Of a stretch of 64,000 nucleotides of DNA, positions 56,649 to 64,000 are shown piece by piece. The notes below the pieces were generated by a model. It saw nothing but the letters and a program-made list of their open reading frames with translations. It was not told where the DNA came from and ran no database searches. Origin of the DNA: Evansella sp. LMS18 (lineage in GTDB: Bacteria; Bacillota; Bacilli; Bacillales; Salisediminibacteriaceae); the NCBI RefSeq assembly GCF_024362785.1, contig NZ_CP093301.1:3844001-3908000 (forward strand), read 5' to 3'. Position 1 is the stretch's first letter; each line of letters opens with the position of its first letter. The position numbers and the translations under genes are program-made.

Positions 56649-57389
56649 ATGGCGAAAGTAATTTTATTCGATCTTGACGGTACTTTGCTCCCAATGGATA
56701 CAGAAGCTTTTGTAAGAAATTATATTAAAGAACTGGCTCCGAGGGTAGCTCATATCGTGGAGCCTGAAATATTCGTTAAAGCACTCTGGGCTGGCACGGA
56801 AGCGATGATGAAAAGCACTGATGAGGAAAAAACAAATGAGCAGGTGTTTGAAGCGACATTCCTGTCACTTGTGGATGTGGAAAAAGAAGAAATATGGCCT
56901 GCACTTGATGAGTTTTATGAAAAGGTATTCCCATCTTTTTCCCATTTGTGTGAGCCGACACCTATTGCAAGGCAGGTTGTGGAGGAAGCAGTAAAGCAGG
57001 GGTATAAAGTGGCAGTAGCCACGAATCCTGTTTTTCCGAAAGCTGCGATCTATCACCGGCTGAACTGGGCAGGCATTGATGACCTTCCCTTTGAACTTGT
57101 AACAGTATATGAAGAAAGTATTTTTACAAAACCTCATGGTCAGTATTATAAATATATTACTGATAAAATGGGAGTCGCTCCTGAAGACTGCATTATGGTG
57201 GGGAACGATAAACAAGAGGACATGGTTGCCGGAAAGCTTGGAATGAAAACATTCCTTGTTGAAGGTTATGTAATTGACCGTGGTGAACCTCAATATCCGG
57301 TTGATGATCAGGGGACACTTGAGGAACTGTATGAAAAGCTGAAAAATAAAGAAGGCTTATTTAAAGAGGCAGTTAATACTCACCAGTAA
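56649..57389 (+). CDS. HAD-superfamily hydrolase
   Basis: A 246-aa phosphatase-type HAD protein. Motif I is ILFDLDGTLLPMD (nucleophile Asp 8 and acid Asp 10), motif II is KVAVATNPVFPKAA, motif III Lys is in ESIFTKPHGQYYKYI and motif IV is CIMVGNDKQEDMVAG. The C1 cap inserted after motif I is about 80 residues, fitting subfamily IA. The substrate is unknown. A GAGGTT sequence precedes the ATG. It has its own terminator. Confidence 0.9.
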   Translation: MAKVILFDLDGTLLPMDTEAFVRNYIKELAPRVAHIVEPEIFVKALWAGTEAMMKSTDEEKTNEQVFEATFLSLVDVEKEEIWPALDEFYEKVFPSFSHLCEPTPIARQVVEEAVKQGYKVAVATNPVFPKAAIYHRLNWAGIDDLPFELVTVYEESIFTKPHGQYYKYITDKMGVAPEDCIMVGNDKQEDMVAGKLGMKTFLVEGYVIDRGEPQYPVDDQGTLEELYEKLKNKEGLFKEAVNTHQ

Positions 57390-57399
57390 GCATGAAAGC

Positions 57400-57435
57400 A
57401 GATCGTCTTCCATTGAGAGGAAGACGATCTTTTCT
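57400..57435 (+). terminator. Intrinsic terminator of the HAD gene
   Basis: AGATCGTCTTCC and GGAAGACGATCT pair perfectly over 12 bp around ATTGAGA, followed by TTTCTTT. Confidence 0.92.
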
Positions 57436-57500
57436 TTATGGGAAAAAAGGTATCCTAAGCTGGCCTGCCGAATAATTTTAACAGGAGAGGAGATACTGTT

Positions 57501-58178
57501 ATGATAGAAAACTACCGGATGCTTACTGCTGGGGGAGTATGTTTATTCCTTTCTATGCTGTTTGGTTTGTCTTTTCCACATTCCAGTCCTTTCGGGGAGC
57601 TGCTATTACGGGCAGTGGGGATTCCGACGTACTCAAATATGGACACAGAAACAGGAATTCATTTTGCCGGGTTAACTAGTTTTTTCCTGCTGCTTGCCGG
57701 GCTGTTTTTTGTGAATCATTCTTTAAACAAGTATAACGGAAGGGCTGTTCTGACAGCACTTGCAGCTGTATTTCTTCTTCCCTCAGCTCTTGTCTCTGCA
57801 TACCAGGCCACTTTCGCAACCGGGATATACGGGGTTTCCTATGAGAAAGATTGGAGTGAATGCCTGTATGAGTATGTGGAAGAAGAACAGGCAGCAAGTA
57901 TCGAATGTATTATTCCCTTAAAGAACAACGGCTGGGGAGAAACTGAATTTGAAATTACTTTCGTGGAACCGTCATTTAGAGATCAGGAAATGCCTACTTA
58001 TTCATTGTTAAACGAAACCGGTCCGCATATTATTGAATTATACCCAGGCGAAAACCGGCTGATCCGCATCAAGGATACTGTAAATATTTCTGCTGCGGAG
58101 GACTTTTATCAGTGGAGCCAGTCAAATTATATTGATGTGAATATAAAAGATGACAGAGGAAGGGAACGAAGACTTTAA
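57501..58178 (+). CDS. Membrane protein of unknown family (225 aa)
   Basis: Three hydrophobic segments lie in the first 110 residues (MLTAGGVCLFLSMLFGLSF; FAGLTSFFLLLAGLFFVNH; LTALAAVFLLPSALVSAYQ), followed by a soluble, probably extracellular C-terminal half with two cysteines (SECLYEYVEEEQAASIECII). I do not recognise it. The C-terminal half looks beta-rich and contains PHIIELYPGENRLIRIKDTV. ACAGGAGAGGAG precedes the ATG. It is flanked by terminators. Confidence 0.65.
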   Translation: MIENYRMLTAGGVCLFLSMLFGLSFPHSSPFGELLLRAVGIPTYSNMDTETGIHFAGLTSFFLLLAGLFFVNHSLNKYNGRAVLTALAAVFLLPSALVSAYQATFATGIYGVSYEKDWSECLYEYVEEEQAASIECIIPLKNNGWGETEFEITFVEPSFRDQEMPTYSLLNETGPHIIELYPGENRLIRIKDTVNISAAEDFYQWSQSNYIDVNIKDDRGRERRL

Positions 58179-58223
58179 ATAAACTGATTTTAATTGTGTC
58201 CGGAAACACGCTTATAGGGGGGG

Positions 58224-58250
58224 AGGAACAGCGGAATGCTGTTCCTTTTT
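58224..58250 (+). terminator. Intrinsic terminator
   Basis: AGGAACAGC and GCTGTTCCT pair perfectly around GGAAT, followed by TTTTC. Confidence 0.87.
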
Positions 58251-58346
58251 CTATTTTATAGGGTGTATTATGCGCATTTCTTTAATTATGATGGACATGC
58301 TAATAAAAACAAGCTGGAAATCAGGCAAGAGAAAGGAGTTAAGTAA

Positions 58347-58667
58347 ATGAAGGAAAAACATGCATTGTTACTGTTTGCTGCAGTTCTCCTTACTGCCGGA
58401 TTTTTTGCAGCTCTGCAATCGGACGGGTACGCTTTTTCGGGGGGAATAGAGGGAACTGCAGCTGAATATGCTTTCGAAGTAGAACCTTTGACAGAACATG
58501 AGGAACAATATGAGGATGTAATCAGAAACAAAGTTGCACAGAACGAACTGGCCAGAGAGGATGGCAGAAATATTGGTGCGATCGCCACCCTTGTAGTTTT
58601 TTTCTCGACACTGGCACTTGTTTTCTTTGTATATCTGTCAAACAAAAGAAACAAAACGGAAAGTTAA
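58347..58667 (+). CDS. Small protein with N- and C-terminal hydrophobic helices (106 aa)
   Basis: The N-terminus LLLFAAVLLTAGFFAALQSD is a signal-anchor-like helix, residues 30-75 are acidic and probably outside (EVEPLTEHEEQYEDV), and residues 80-98 (IATLVVFFSTLALVFFVYL) form a second helix with a basic end. No family is recognised. GAAAGGAG precedes the ATG. Its stop codon lies in the left arm of a terminator. Confidence 0.6.
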   Translation: MKEKHALLLFAAVLLTAGFFAALQSDGYAFSGGIEGTAAEYAFEVEPLTEHEEQYEDVIRNKVAQNELAREDGRNIGAIATLVVFFSTLALVFFVYLSNKRNKTES

Positions 58668-58700
58668 CGGCTCGTTGTAAAAGCTGTTAACTTTTTATTT
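58660..58700 (+). terminator. Intrinsic terminator
   Basis: AAAGTTAAC and GTTAACTTT pair around about 17 bases that include AGCT, followed by TTATTTTTT. Confidence 0.75.
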
Positions 58701-58779
58701 TTTCATAATGTTTATTGGGGCGGAAGTTGAGGAATTGAAGTAAACAAAGCTATATTCAAGTTTGAAGGAGGAGTTAAAA

Positions 58780-58986
58780 ATGCCATACGATTCCCTGAAC
58801 GATCTGCCTGATAACGTACAGAATTCCCTGCCAAAACACGGACAGGAAATTTTTAAGGAAGCATTCAATTCCGCAGAGGAGCAGTATGATGATGAAGAAA
58901 CGCCGTTTCAGGTAGCCTGGAGTGCAGTGAAAGAAAAGTATGAAAAGAAAGAGCAAGGCCACTGGGTGAGAAAAGAAGATGATTAA
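58780..58986 (+). CDS. ChaB-family protein (68 aa)
   Basis: Residues 1-55 read MPYDSLNDLPDNVQNSLPKH and GQEIFKEAFNSAEEQY, then AWSAVKEKYEKKEQGHWVRK, which is the ChaB fold (Y-x-x-x-x-DLP-x-x-V-x-x-x-LP-x-x-A/G-Q-x-I). ChaB is annotated as a cation-transport regulator after E. coli, although that role is poorly supported. AAGGAGGAG precedes ATG 58780. Small stand-alone ChaB proteins are common in bacilli. Confidence 0.88.
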   Translation: MPYDSLNDLPDNVQNSLPKHGQEIFKEAFNSAEEQYDDEETPFQVAWSAVKEKYEKKEQGHWVRKEDD

Positions 58987-59088
58987 ATAAAGAAGGTACA
59001 GTCCGCCTGAGCGGGCTGTATTTTAATGTTTTATGATTAGATTGCAGTGCTGGTCAGGCTGTTTACCCCGAAGTAACCTTTCGTAAAA

Positions 59089-59134
59089 CTCCCGCCTCAA
59101 AACAGGAGTGGAAGCGAAGAAGTTCAGGCGGGAG
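59089..59134. repeat. Inverted repeat CTCCCGCCT/AGGCGGGAG
   Basis: A perfect 9-bp inverted repeat with a 28-base spacer in the gap before the sigma-54 activator gene. It resembles the GC-rich dispersed repeats elsewhere in the window only in composition. Confidence 0.45.
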
Positions 59135-59169
59135 ATAACGGAAGCTAACATCCCGATTGGTTCAACTAA

Positions 59170-59202
59170 CAATCAGTGGGGATGGATCACCCCCACTGAT
59201 TG
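59170..59202. terminator. Perfect 12-bp hairpin
   Basis: CAATCAGTGGGG and CCCCACTGATTG pair around ATGGATCAC. No T run follows on the plus strand, so its terminator role is uncertain. Confidence 0.5.
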
Positions 59203-59225
59203 AAGGTTCACTTTATTGGCGTGTC

Positions 59226-59315
59226 GCCGATAAAATCAGGATTTCGCCAATAAACTTGGTGATTTCGCCGATAAAAAATAAATTTCGCCGATAAAACGAT
59301 TTTTTCGCCGATATA
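59226..59315. repeat. Helically phased array, five cores at 20-21-bp spacing
   Basis: Cores GCCGATAAA, GCCAATAAA, GCCGATAAA, GCCGATAAA and GCCGATATA start at 59226, 59246, 59267, 59287 and 59307, each preceded by TTTC or GTC. The spacers differ. It resembles the array at 48661 in design but has a different core. It lies 130-220 bases upstream of the sigma-54 activator gene. Confidence 0.8.
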
Positions 59316-59444
59316 TCAACCCTCCACCCAAAATAACCACTGCAAAATATGCTGAATTCCCCAATCATCCGCAGATTTAACCCCTTTCCATATAGTATAA
59401 TAATTATCAGACTTACTTTTCTGAAATTTAGGGGTGTTAACAAG

Positions 59445-60800
59445 ATGAAATTAAAGGAATATAAGGCAGAAATCTTCGATGCAGTAATGGAAAATATGTA
59501 TTACTGTTTTGTGGCAGTGGATAAGGACGGTTTTATTACTTTTCTCAATGAAAATTATTGCCGGTTCATTAACACCACTAAGGAAGAAGCTGTCGGAAAG
59601 CATGTAACTGAAGTTATCGAGAATACAAGAATGCATATAGTCGCAAAAACCGGAAAGGAAGAAATCGCGGAGCTTCAGTACATACGGGGCAACTATATGG
59701 TTGCTAACAGAATACCTGTTTTTTCAGACGGAAAGCTGATTGGCGCGGCTGGAATGGTTGTTTTTCGGGATACAGAAGAATGGCAGAAGATGAACAGCCA
59801 TATTAAAAGCCTTCTCAGTGAATTGGAATTTTACAGAAACCAGGCACAACAGCAGCATGGGGCAAAATACACATTAAATGATATAGTCGGCAGCTCCGTT
59901 GAAATTACAGAATTAAAAAGGAATATAAAGAAGGTAGCGGGAAGCGATGTATCTGTCCTTATAAAAGGAGAAAGCGGAACAGGAAAAGAACTCGTTGCAC
60001 ACAGCCTTCATCATTTGAGTGAACGGAACAGTAAACCTTTTGTGAAAGTTAACTGTGCGGCAATCCCTGAGCACCTGATTGAATCAGAGCTGTTCGGGTA
60101 CGAAGAGGGAGCATTCACCGGTGCCAGGAGAGGAGGAAAAAAGGGGAAATTCCAGCTTGCTGATGGAGGCACAATCTTCCTTGATGAAATCGGGGATATG
60201 CCTTTAGGAGCCCAGGTAAAGATATTACGAGCTATTCAGGAAAGAGAAGTAGAGGCCGTAGGGGCAGTAAAACCGTATGATATAGATGTAAGAATAATAG
60301 CCGCAACAAACCAGCCGCTTGAAAAACTGGTGGAAGAAAATAAGTTCAGGGAAGATTTATTCTACCGTATTAATGTAGTGCTGTTGGAAATCCCTCCACT
60401 AAAAGAACGAAAGGAAGACATACGTCTTCTGGCTAAATATATTTTACATAAAGTGACACTCCGTCTTGGAAAAAGGGTAGTAGATTTTGAAACAGAGGTG
60501 ACAGACAGACTGTTGAAATATAACTGGCCAGGGAATATTAGAGAACTTGAAAATGTTATTGAGTCTGCTGTCCATTTAACAAATACAGAGAAAATAAGGC
60601 TTGAAGATCTTCCCCAGCACCTGCAGAACGGAGAAGATCATTACGAAGGAAGCAGTCTAAAAGAAATAATTGAGCGTACGGAGAAGAAGGCTATAAAAGA
60701 TGCCTTAAGAAAATCAAATGGAAATAAGCTTGAAGCTGCAAAAATACTCGGCCTCGGAAAGACCAGCTTCTACGATAAACTGAAGAAATATGGCTATTAA
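59445..60800 (+). CDS. Sigma-54-dependent transcriptional activator (PAS-AAA-Fis)
   Basis: A 451-aa enhancer-binding protein. Residues 10-115 are a PAS sensor (VMENMYYCFVAVDKDGFITF), residues 140-375 the AAA+ domain with GESGTGKELVA (Walker A), YEEGAFTGARRGG (the GAFTGA loop that contacts sigma-54), GGTIFLDEIGDMPLG (Walker B) and WPGNIRELENV, and the C-terminus a Fis-type helix-turn-helix (NKLEAAKILGLGKTSFYDKL). It probably controls the ketone-body operon just downstream, which has a sigma-54 promoter and three operator repeats. The effector is unknown, perhaps 3-hydroxybutyrate or acetoacetate. The ATG at 59445 follows AGGGGTGTT. Confidence 0.93.
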   Translation: MKLKEYKAEIFDAVMENMYYCFVAVDKDGFITFLNENYCRFINTTKEEAVGKHVTEVIENTRMHIVAKTGKEEIAELQYIRGNYMVANRIPVFSDGKLIGAAGMVVFRDTEEWQKMNSHIKSLLSELEFYRNQAQQQHGAKYTLNDIVGSSVEITELKRNIKKVAGSDVSVLIKGESGTGKELVAHSLHHLSERNSKPFVKVNCAAIPEHLIESELFGYEEGAFTGARRGGKKGKFQLADGGTIFLDEIGDMPLGAQVKILRAIQEREVEAVGAVKPYDIDVRIIAATNQPLEKLVEENKFREDLFYRINVVLLEIPPLKERKEDIRLLAKYILHKVTLRLGKRVVDFETEVTDRLLKYNWPGNIRELENVIESAVHLTNTEKIRLEDLPQHLQNGEDHYEGSSLKEIIERTEKKAIKDALRKSNGNKLEAAKILGLGKTSFYDKLKKYGY

Positions 60801-60806
60801 AATGCA

Positions 60807-60922
60807 TTCCGCACATACGGAAATCATTCCGGAAAAGCGGAATGTTTTTTTGTTTATTGAAATGTAAGGGTTTACATTGGAGCGGGGATAAATAGCTCGA
60901 TAAATTTTCCGTATATTCGGAA
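60807..60922. promoter_or_regulatory. Three upstream activator sites TTCCG-N6-CGGAA
   Basis: TTCCGCACATACGGAA (60807-60822), TTCCGGAAAAGCGGAA (60827-60842) and TTCCGTATATTCGGAA (60907-60922) share the same dyad with different 6-base centres. Centre distances are 20 and 80 bp, so all face the same side of the helix. They lie roughly 100-200 bases upstream of the sigma-54 start, where enhancer sites are expected. Confidence 0.85.
60826..60849 (+). terminator. Terminator of the activator gene, overlapping the second operator
   Basis: CATTCCG and CGGAATG form a 7-bp stem with loop GAAAAG, followed by TTTTTTT. The same dyad is one of the activator sites, so one sequence appears to serve both roles. 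Confidence 0.75.
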
Positions 60923-60988
60923 AAAACGAACTGCCTATTATGCTGCAATTTTCAGCAAGGTTCTGCATTATCAGCATTTTTCACTATT

Positions 60989-61002
60989 GGCATGATACTT
61001 GC
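60989..61002 (+). promoter_or_regulatory. Sigma-54 (-24/-12) promoter of the ketone-body operon
   Basis: TTGGCATGATACTTGCATT has GG at 60989-60990 and GC at 61001-61002 with the required 10 bases between, inside TTGGCA and TTGCAT. The predicted transcription start is about 61013, 20 bases before the first gene. Confidence 0.9.
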
Positions 61003-61032
61003 ATTATTAACCTCGTGAAGGAGGGAGAATGA

Positions 61033-61719
61033 ATGAAAACGATTTACTCATCTTTTGAACAGGCGGTTAAGGAAATCCATGACGGCGCCACGATCATGGT
61101 AGGAGGGTTCGGGTTAGTAGGCATACCTGAAAATCTCATAAAGGCGCTGGTGGAATCAAAAGTAAAAGACTTAACAGTTATATCTAATAACTGCGGAGTG
61201 GATGACTGGGGGCTTGGCCTTCTGTTGAAAGACAGGCAGATTAAGAAAATGGTAGGCTCCTATGTTGGAGAAAACAAAGAGTTTGAAAGACAGGTGCTGT
61301 CCGGAGAACTGGAGGTGGAACTAATTCCCCAGGGTACTCTAGCCGAAAGAATCCGTGCAGGAGGAGCAGGCATTCCCGCGTTTTATACTCCAGCAGGGAC
61401 AGGAACCCCGCTGGCAGAAGGTGTGGAAGTGAGGGAGTTTGATGGAAAAGAGTATTTGCTTCAAAAAGCGCTAAAGGCAGATTTCAGTCTTGTCCGTGCT
61501 GCGAGAGCAGATAATTACGGAAACTTGATATACAGAAAAACTGCGCAAAACTTCAATCCTATGATCGCTGCTGCTGGAAAAGTAACAATAGCAGAGGTGG
61601 AGAACCTGGAAGACGAAGCGCTGCATCCGGAACAAATCCACACACCAGGAATTTACGTTCAGTCACTGATTCAGGGAGAACAGGAAAAACGAGTAGAGCG
61701 TAAAACAGTAAGAAACTGA
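61033..61719 (+). CDS. scoA: 3-oxoacid CoA-transferase subunit A
   Basis: A 228-aa alpha subunit that transfers CoA from succinyl-CoA to acetoacetate (or butyrate-type acids), activating ketone bodies for beta-oxidation. Signatures are [55 protein letters not shown] and [19 protein letters not shown]. ScoA of B. subtilis has the same length. GAAGGAGGGAG precedes the ATG. It is the first gene after the sigma-54 promoter; scoB follows 26 bases later. Confidence 0.95.
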   Translation: MKTIYSSFEQAVKEIHDGATIMVGGFGLVGIPENLIKALVESKVKDLTVISNNCGVDDWGLGLLLKDRQIKKMVGSYVGENKEFERQVLSGELEVELIPQGTLAERIRAGGAGIPAFYTPAGTGTPLAEGVEVREFDGKEYLLQKALKADFSLVRAARADNYGNLIYRKTAQNFNPMIAAAGKVTIAEVENLEDEALHPEQIHTPGIYVQSLIQGEQEKRVERKTVRN

Positions 61720-61745
61720 TTTTCTCAAAAAAGGAGGAGGTAAAC

Positions 61746-62420
61746 ATGGCAAATACAACAGATAAAGCAGCAGTGAGAGAAAAAATCGCAAGACGGGCTG
61801 AACAGGAAATTGAAAGCGGTTTCTATGTCAACTTAGGTATTGGGATGCCAACAATGGTTGCGAATTTTATCCAGGATAACAAGGAGGTTGTCCTTCAGTC
61901 TGAGAATGGTCTCCTTGGGATTGGCAAGTATCCATCAGAGGAAGAGCTTGATCCTGATCTGATTAATGCAGGAAAAGAAACAGTGACTGCTGCCCCGGGA
62001 GCATCTTATTTCAGCAGTGCGGAATCATTTGCCATGATCCGGGGAGGCCATATAAACCTGGCTATTCTGGGAGGAATGGAAGTTTCCGGGAAGGGTGACC
62101 TGGCAAACTGGATGATTCCCGGAAAGATGATTAAAGGAATGGGAGGGGCAATGGACATTGTCCATGGTGCACAGAAGATCGTCATCATTATGGATCATGT
62201 CAATAAGCACGGAGAACCGAAAATTTTAAAGGAATGCAGTCTTCCCCTCACTGGAAAAGGTGTAGTTGACCGAATCATTACAGACCGTGCTGTCATCGAT
62301 GTGGAGGAAGAGGGACTCGTACTCGTAGAGACAGCGAAAGGTTTTACAAAAGAAGAAATAATTGAATCTACAGAAGCAGAACTGAAAATCAGCCCTGATT
62401 TAAAAACCGAGGCATTTTAG
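61746..62420 (+). CDS. scoB: 3-oxoacid CoA-transferase subunit B
   Basis: A 224-aa beta subunit carrying the catalytic glutamate in VVLQSENGLLGIGKYP. Other signatures are INLGIGMPTMV-like VNLGIGMPTMVANFI, GGHINLAILGGMEVSGKGDL, and MGGAMDIVHGAQKIVIIMDH. With ScoA it forms the heteromeric succinyl-CoA:3-oxoacid CoA-transferase. AAAGGAGGAGG precedes the ATG. The dehydrogenase gene starts 78 bases downstream. Confidence 0.95.
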   Translation: MANTTDKAAVREKIARRAEQEIESGFYVNLGIGMPTMVANFIQDNKEVVLQSENGLLGIGKYPSEEELDPDLINAGKETVTAAPGASYFSSAESFAMIRGGHINLAILGGMEVSGKGDLANWMIPGKMIKGMGGAMDIVHGAQKIVIIMDHVNKHGEPKILKECSLPLTGKGVVDRIITDRAVIDVEEEGLVLVETAKGFTKEEIIESTEAELKISPDLKTEAF

Positions 62421-62498
62421 TTGTAGAAATGCTTTACGAGCAACGGAAGCAAGAATCACGGATGATTCTATTTGATATTAACCAGGAGGGGATACGAA

Positions 62499-63275
62499 AT
62501 GGTAAAAGATAAGGTTGTTCTTATCACTGGAGCGGCGAGTGGTATTGGTTATGAAATTGGCCTGGAGTTTGTAAAAAACGGTGCAAAAACAGTTTTTACA
62601 GATGTGAACGAAGAAAAAGTTCACGAAGTAACAGAAAAGCTGGCAGATGAAGGCTATGCATGCTTAGGGATCAAATGCGATGTTACAAACGAAGAGGACA
62701 TCAAGCAGGCAGTTAATCAGACAGTGGAAAAGTACGGCCGGATTGATGTCTTGATTAATAATGCCGGTCTGCAGCATGTGGCAAATATCGAAGATTTCCC
62801 TACCGAGAGGTTTGAGTTTTTAATAAAAGTTATGCTCGTTGCTCCTTTTGTGGCAACAAAACATGTTTTTCCGATAATGAAAAAACAAGGTGGAGGACGA
62901 ATACTTAATATGGCTTCCATAAATGGTCTTATCGGATTTGCAGGCAAATCTGCATATAACAGTGCTAAGCACGGCGTAATCGGGTTTACGAAGGTTGCAG
63001 CGCTGGAAGGGGCAGAGCATGGAGTTACAGTCAATGCTATTTGCCCAGGGTATGTGGATACACCGCTTGTCAGGAACCAGCTGAAAGATCTCGCGGCAAC
63101 GAGAAATGTATCTCTGGATAAAGTTCTTGAGGACGTCATTTATCCCCTCGTACCGCAAAAACGTCTCCTGGATGTCCAGGAAATTGCGGAATATGCTATG
63201 TTTCTTGCCAGTGACAAAGCAAGGGGTGTTACTGGACAGGCGGCTGTGCTTGACGGCGGCTATACAGCGCAATAA
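62499..63275 (+). CDS. 3-hydroxybutyrate dehydrogenase
   Basis: A 258-aa short-chain dehydrogenase. VVLITGAASGIGYEIGLEF is the NAD loop, INNAGLQHVANIEDFPTERF is the NNAG segment with the hydroxybutyrate-dehydrogenase pattern AGLQHVxxIExFP, and MASINGLIGFAGKSAYNSAK has the Ser-Tyr-Lys triad, followed by ICPGYVDTPLV. It interconverts (R)-3-hydroxybutyrate and acetoacetate, the substrate of ScoAB. ATG 62499 follows CAGGAGGGG. Place and motifs agree. Confidence 0.93.
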   Translation: MVKDKVVLITGAASGIGYEIGLEFVKNGAKTVFTDVNEEKVHEVTEKLADEGYACLGIKCDVTNEEDIKQAVNQTVEKYGRIDVLINNAGLQHVANIEDFPTERFEFLIKVMLVAPFVATKHVFPIMKKQGGGRILNMASINGLIGFAGKSAYNSAKHGVIGFTKVAALEGAEHGVTVNAICPGYVDTPLVRNQLKDLAATRNVSLDKVLEDVIYPLVPQKRLLDVQEIAEYAMFLASDKARGVTGQAAVLDGGYTAQ

Positions 63276-63378
63276 GGAATTTACTGTTAGCCGCCTGCCG
63301 GCTGCAGCGAGAGAATAAAAAACTCATGCAGATATTCTAACAGAGAATACACTATTTTCGTGAAAAAGGAGGCCACAA

Positions 63379-64000
63379 ATGTTTGGTATATTACTAGGAC
63401 TTATTGTATTGATGGCATTAGCTTATTTAGGCTGGTCAATTATCTGGGTCGCACCGATTGCGGCAGGAGTTGTGGCCCTTACAGGAGGACTCGACCTCCT
63501 TGATGCTTATACAGATACGTATATGGGTGGATTTGTTGGTTTCGCCCGTGACTGGTTTCCAGTGTTCATGCTGGGGGCAATCTTCGGTAAACTGATGGAA
63601 GATACGGGGATGGCAAAATCTGTTGCCGTCGCGCTGACAAAATTAATAGGTACAAAACGGGCAATTCTTGGTGTAATTGTTGCCTGTGCGGTTTTAACAT
63701 ACGGTGGGGTGAGTCTGTTTGTCGTTGTTTTCGCAGTATATCCCCTGGCACTTTCATTGTTCAGGGAAGCGAACATCTCAAGGCGGCTTATGCCTGCGGC
63801 GGTGGCGCTGGGAGCCTTTACGTTTACGATGACTGCCATACCTGGCACACCGCAAATTCAGAACCTTATCCCGATTCCTTACTTTCAAACTTCCGCAACT
63901 GCTGCCCCTGTAATGGGGATTGTTGCAGCACTGGTGATGGGGGTGGGAGGTTACTATTATCTTCGCTGGCGTGAAAAGCAGCTTACTGAAAAAGGAGAAT
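63379..64000 (+). CDS. GntP-family permease, 3' part cut by window edge
   Basis: The first 207 residues are visible, beginning MFGILLGLIVLMALAYLGWS, with repeated membrane helices and the segment FMLGAIFGKLMEDTGMAKSV, which is the GntP/DctM-like family core. GGVSLFVVVFAVYPLALSLF and MTAIPGTPQIQNLIPIPYF agree with GntP transporters of hydroxyacids and gluconate. In B. subtilis a GntP protein (YxjC) accompanies scoAB and the dehydrogenase, so uptake of 3-hydroxybutyrate or acetoacetate is inferred. AAAAAGGAGG precedes the ATG. Confidence 0.9.
   Translation, partial: MFGILLGLIVLMALAYLGWSIIWVAPIAAGVVALTGGLDLLDAYTDTYMGGFVGFARDWFPVFMLGAIFGKLMEDTGMAKSVAVALTKLIGTKRAILGVIVACAVLTYGGVSLFVVVFAVYPLALSLFREANISRRLMPAAVALGAFTFTMTAIPGTPQIQNLIPIPYFQTSATAAPVMGIVAALVMGVGGYYYLRWREKQLTEKGE

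Overview
The window is a chromosomal segment of a low-GC Gram-positive, spore-forming member of the Bacillaceae. The evidence is Bacillus-type 16S/23S/5S rRNA genes, AGGAGG-like ribosome binding sites with frequent GTG and TTG starts, sporulation-type proteins (YheC/YheD ATP-grasp proteins, a YtfJ/GerW-like protein) and Bacillus families such as DynA, YppC, YqhV, YkuK and CvfB. An acidic sortase-anchored surface protein and several dispersed repeats resemble what is seen in alkaliphilic or haloalkaliphilic bacilli. That narrower placement is inference.

Layout. 1-6.3 kb: a truncated GNAT acetyltransferase, a repeat-rich gap, a two-headed dynamin (dynA), a DUF456 membrane protein and two very small genes. 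6.4-8.7 kb: YppC-like protein and a DEDDh exonuclease, convergent. 8.8-11.8 kb: thiamine salvage operon thiW-thiM-thiD-thiE behind a TPP riboswitch with its own terminator. 11.9-12.35 kb: relic of an IS1182-type element with intact 16-bp ends. 12.4-17 kb: SprT-like protein, YitT-family membrane protein, retropepsin-fold protein without the catalytic motif, PAP2 phosphatase, DUF2249 protein, and a radical SAM/SPASM enzyme behind a perfect FNR-type box. 17-18.1 kb: soluble histidine kinase.

18.4-28.4 kb is the most unusual stretch. It holds two paralogous ATP-grasp ligases, cvfB, two divergent YheC/YheD-type ATP-grasp proteins flanking a 77-aa cysteine-containing small protein, a YtfJ-like protein, and an LPXTA-type acidic surface protein with its own class D sortase. 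28.4-34.4 kb: MOSC protein, small membrane protein, an alanine module (AgcS-type symporter with a cre site, AdeR-like PucR regulator, alanine dehydrogenase) and a 27-aa holin-like (Hol_Tox) peptide. 34.4-43.1 kb: acyltransferase, class A penicillin-binding protein with a very long Asn-rich tail, M42 and S33 peptidases, isocitrate dehydrogenase. 43.2-48.6 kb: complete rRNA operon with tandem promoters and no tRNA in the spacers.

48.6-59 kb: ordinary chromosomal genes (YqhV, M55 peptidase, DUF429, YkuK, cysteine-desulfurase-like enzyme, GNAT, APH-type kinase, methyltransferase, HAD hydrolase, small membrane proteins, ChaB). 59-64 kb: a ketone-body pathway under sigma-54 control. A PAS-AAA-Fis activator is followed by three identical-architecture operator sites on one face of the helix, a -24/-12 promoter, and scoA-scoB-3-hydroxybutyrate dehydrogenase-GntP permease (permease cut by the window end).

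Non-coding structure is rich. There are four copies of a 47-48-bp palindromic repeat, a GC-rich repeat family, and two intergenic arrays in which a short core (GCGYGATAA or GCCGATAA) recurs every 20-21 bp, i.e. about two helical turns. I know of no named family for those arrays.
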